This document shows positions 63,101 to 64,000 of a stretch of 64,000 nucleotides of DNA, one piece after another; the first letter of the stretch is position 1, and the number at the start of each line of letters is the position of its first letter. Origin of the DNA: Pseudomonadota bacterium (GTDB lineage Bacteria; Pseudomonadota; Gammaproteobacteria; Burkholderiales; Rhodocyclaceae); NCBI GenBank assembly GCA_018261905.1, contig JAGTRU010000020.1, positions 1 to 64,000 of the forward strand. The letters run 5' to 3'. The notes beneath the pieces were generated by a model that saw only the letters and a list, made by a program, of their open reading frames with translations, ran no database searches and was not told the origin of the DNA. Made by a program: the position numbers and the translations under genes.

Positions 63101-64000
63101 AAGGCATCCACGATGAGGACGCAGCACGCCTGCTGGCGGCGCTGATCGCCATGCAGGGCGAAGCCGGGCTGCTCGCCTGGGGCCCGCGCCAGCGCGTTCT
63201 GGCCCTACTCTACTGGCAGCACGGCGGTTTCGTTGCCGAGCGCGAAGCCTTGCTGCGTCAGGCCCGTGCCGCCCTGCAAATGCAGCAGCAATTCGCCGCC
63301 GGTGAGGCGCTGGCCCGCCTGGAAGCCGATGTGGCGCGCGCGCTGCAGGTCTTTGCCAAGGAATTTGCCGGCGAGCCCGATTCCGGGCGGATTTTTGCCA
63401 CCGAACCCGACCAGTTGCCGGTGCTTTTTGCCCAGTCGGCGGCCTATCTGGTTCGCCAACTGGCCGCCGAGCGCGGCGAGGCCAACTGGGTGATCTCCGG
63501 TCCCGGTGACGATCTGGCCGCAGCGTTGATCAAGGAACTCGAACGTACCCAGCACTACGCCGAGTGGCGCAACGACATCGACAGCGCCGAGCCGGCCGAG
63601 CGCTGGCGGCTGGTCCGCGCCTGGGTGGCCGCCTTCGCCGCTGCGCAGATGCCGCAGGCTGCTGACTGGATCGACGACGCCGCCGGCAAGCTGGTCGCCG
63701 CCGCATTGCCCCGGCGCCGCGTCAATGCGACCCTGGCGGTCAATGTCGAGGCCTTGCGCAGCGATCACCCGCGTATCGTCGACGGGCAACTGGCGCTCAA
63801 TCTCAACGATTTCTGGCAACGCTTCCATGCCCACCGCACGCAGATCGTGCCGGCCTTCGAGCAGTTCCACCAATTGCGGCGCGAGATGCTCGATGCCGAA
63901 AAAGCCAAGCTCGGCATCGCCCAGTTCCAGGCCAAGCCCTTGTCGACCTTCGTGCGCAATCGCCTGATCGACGAGGTTTACCTGCCGCTGCTCGGCGACA
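60145..64000 (+). CDS. Giant DUF3686 / 'DNA repair ATPase'-like protein, cut by the window end
   Basis: An uninterrupted frame runs from ATG 60145 (MASTNTSASETSAERTDSM) to the last base: at least 1,285 residues and no stop. The N-terminal half (about residues 20-450) matches, in my recollection, DUF3686 of proteins annotated 'DNA repair ATPase', with NARTENNCVARDIV-like RTRARTENNCVARDIVRIG and EDHGIIFPGGYYLQSGEYK. Coiled-coil segments lie near 480-560 and 590-790. No Walker A motif is seen yet, so the AAA+ module is expected beyond the window. It has no signal peptide or membrane helix. Context ties it to PspA and flotillin rather than to repair. Confidence 0.8.
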   Translation, partial: MASTNTSASETSAERTDSMVGDSGSYELLKKRLGSHGDALLGKAQALNAARVAEFGRNEQSLILRTRARTENNCVARDIVRIGDRLLFGYNVFIGLRKETAVGDVFALYRLAEAGGGDELEALPLTGSFLEDQRFVSDFRELHAYYKQATLIQLRVTQDKLLAAFQIGQQLHDLRVFRWSLENDGSLRYIDNRGERDMALPPSHDFEWTPTRREDQVGGRHPHVNILDTVFVETIGGDLTVKIENNTESGLGIYSEAVEDKTQSLDDAEVAYARLGLLILLRIKPYREQTVRYLVYNTRTQSVTRIDAIGVSCIQLPEDHGIIFPGGYYLQSGEYKRFDLPEAMLDNLRFKRVLRSPNGEDVLYVFYQPGLGHYALFTYNLIDKTLGAPILGNGYARFPDGRILVFQADGGEPTRVHPMQLWQTPFFSEEHAGKQAAGQGFFGRIGNADLVRGISELNGIARAVREQVPTRTAYEDLIRQCSRAQDAYFWLSEPEAGGLGKELQAITEGARLTLAEFEKVDSIRRETAQALAAAEGEQRELLGQIAGMLWKRSDDFVMALNRLRERRGRLQTLKELRYVDLPRIEAMDGELANEQNRVGERAMQFLASPDAFAGQRQLLEGLAAQVPVAATSQALEQLVGELDTAAAGLDLLSEQLGGLPGGDAVVRTDILDRISVLYAEINRLRAEARNRKRNLGSSEAAAEFGAQFKLFGQTVESALEFADTPEKCDDALTRLLARLEELEGRFAEQEAFVADIASKREAVYEALSARRQSLLETRQRRIRSLSEAGARILEGVPRRIAQFGEIAEVHGYFAADPLIGKLRKLVYDLRGLGDGVAADDLDTRIKTARDQALRTVRDRSELLGEDGNTLRFGRHAFTVSQQALDLTLVPKEGSLAWHLSGTDYFATVNPEKLEKFKFLWDQSLVSESPDLARAEYLAGTLLHLALNTLEGFSWAGLQQTAAGAPTALLDLVRQFAAARYREGYQKGIHDEDAARLLAALIAMQGEAGLLAWGPRQRVLALLYWQHGGFVAEREALLRQARAALQMQQQFAAGEALARLEADVARALQVFAKEFAGEPDSGRIFATEPDQLPVLFAQSAAYLVRQLAAERGEANWVISGPGDDLAAALIKELERTQHYAEWRNDIDSAEPAERWRLVRAWVAAFAAAQMPQAADWIDDAAGKLVAAALPRRRVNATLAVNVEALRSDHPRIVDGQLALNLNDFWQRFHAHRTQIVPAFEQFHQLRREMLDAEKAKLGIAQFQAKPLSTFVRNRLIDEVYLPLLGD

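Overview
The window looks like a chromosomal segment of a GC-rich betaproteobacterium, most likely Rhodocyclales (Dechloromonas/Azonexus-like). The reasons are codon use strongly biased to G/C, the tol-pal, ruv, zapA-6S RNA-EVE and PTS gene orders, many c-di-GMP and bacteriohemerythrin genes, and a full biotin-independent malonate decarboxylase operon. This placement is inferred from gene content, not from a search. Genes are densely packed and overlapping starts and stops are common. I see no tRNA, rRNA, CRISPR array, insertion sequence or phage gene.

Layout. 0.1-2.1 kb: a tonB-exbB-exbD energy transducer set. 2.1-7.2 kb (minus strand): an incomplete, probably regulatory PTS (EIIA-Man, HPr, EI), then a PhnD-like binding protein overlapping a hybrid histidine kinase. 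7.2-14.5 kb: two EamA exporters, a LysR regulator, two bacteriohemerythrins, a periplasmic DUF3365 protein with a CxxCH motif, a HerA-like ATPase and YebC. 14.5-18.7 kb: ruvC, a UbiA-type prenyltransferase, ruvA, an AI-2E-type membrane protein and ruvB. 18.8-24.4 kb: a small Ala/Lys/Pro-rich secreted protein, then ybgC-tolQRAB-pal-cpoB. 24.5-28.5 kb: queE and queC flank a PilZ protein and a PAS-GGDEF-EAL protein. 28.5-32.0 kb: SelO, an orphan HybE-like chaperone and a Tim44-domain protein. 32.2-38.1 kb (minus strand): a cobalamin riboswitch followed by btuB, btuC, btuD, cobO and cobB. 38.2-39.5 kb: a ZapB-like coiled coil, zapA, 6S RNA and an EVE-domain protein.

39.5-52.2 kb is a malonate catabolic island. 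A GntR repressor is divergent from a TRAP transporter (dctPQM) that runs straight into mdcA-C-D-E-G, an extra LivK-like binding protein, mdcB and mdcH. Two closely related TauE/SafE genes bracket the island. A sigma70-type promoter in the divergent gap carries a TTGTATACAC palindrome that matches the operator I recall for the Acinetobacter repressor MdcY. An enoyl-CoA hydratase and a DUF485-actP acetate symporter pair follow. Malonate decarboxylation yields acetate, so the neighbourhood makes metabolic sense.

55.3 kb to the end is the most interesting part: YjfI/DUF2170, a PspA homologue, a 109-residue protein resembling tandem ribbon-helix-helix units, a YqiJ-like OB-fold membrane protein, a YqiK-like flotillin, a zf-TFIIB-like zinc-ribbon protein and a giant DUF3686/'DNA repair ATPase'-like protein. 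The last gene stays open for over 1,280 codons to the window edge. I read this as a membrane-stress or membrane-remodelling system whose ATP-driven component has not been described functionally, as far as I know.

At the DNA level, two divergent copies of a roughly 150-bp intergenic repeat lie in opposite orientations, near 10.4 kb and 32.2 kb.
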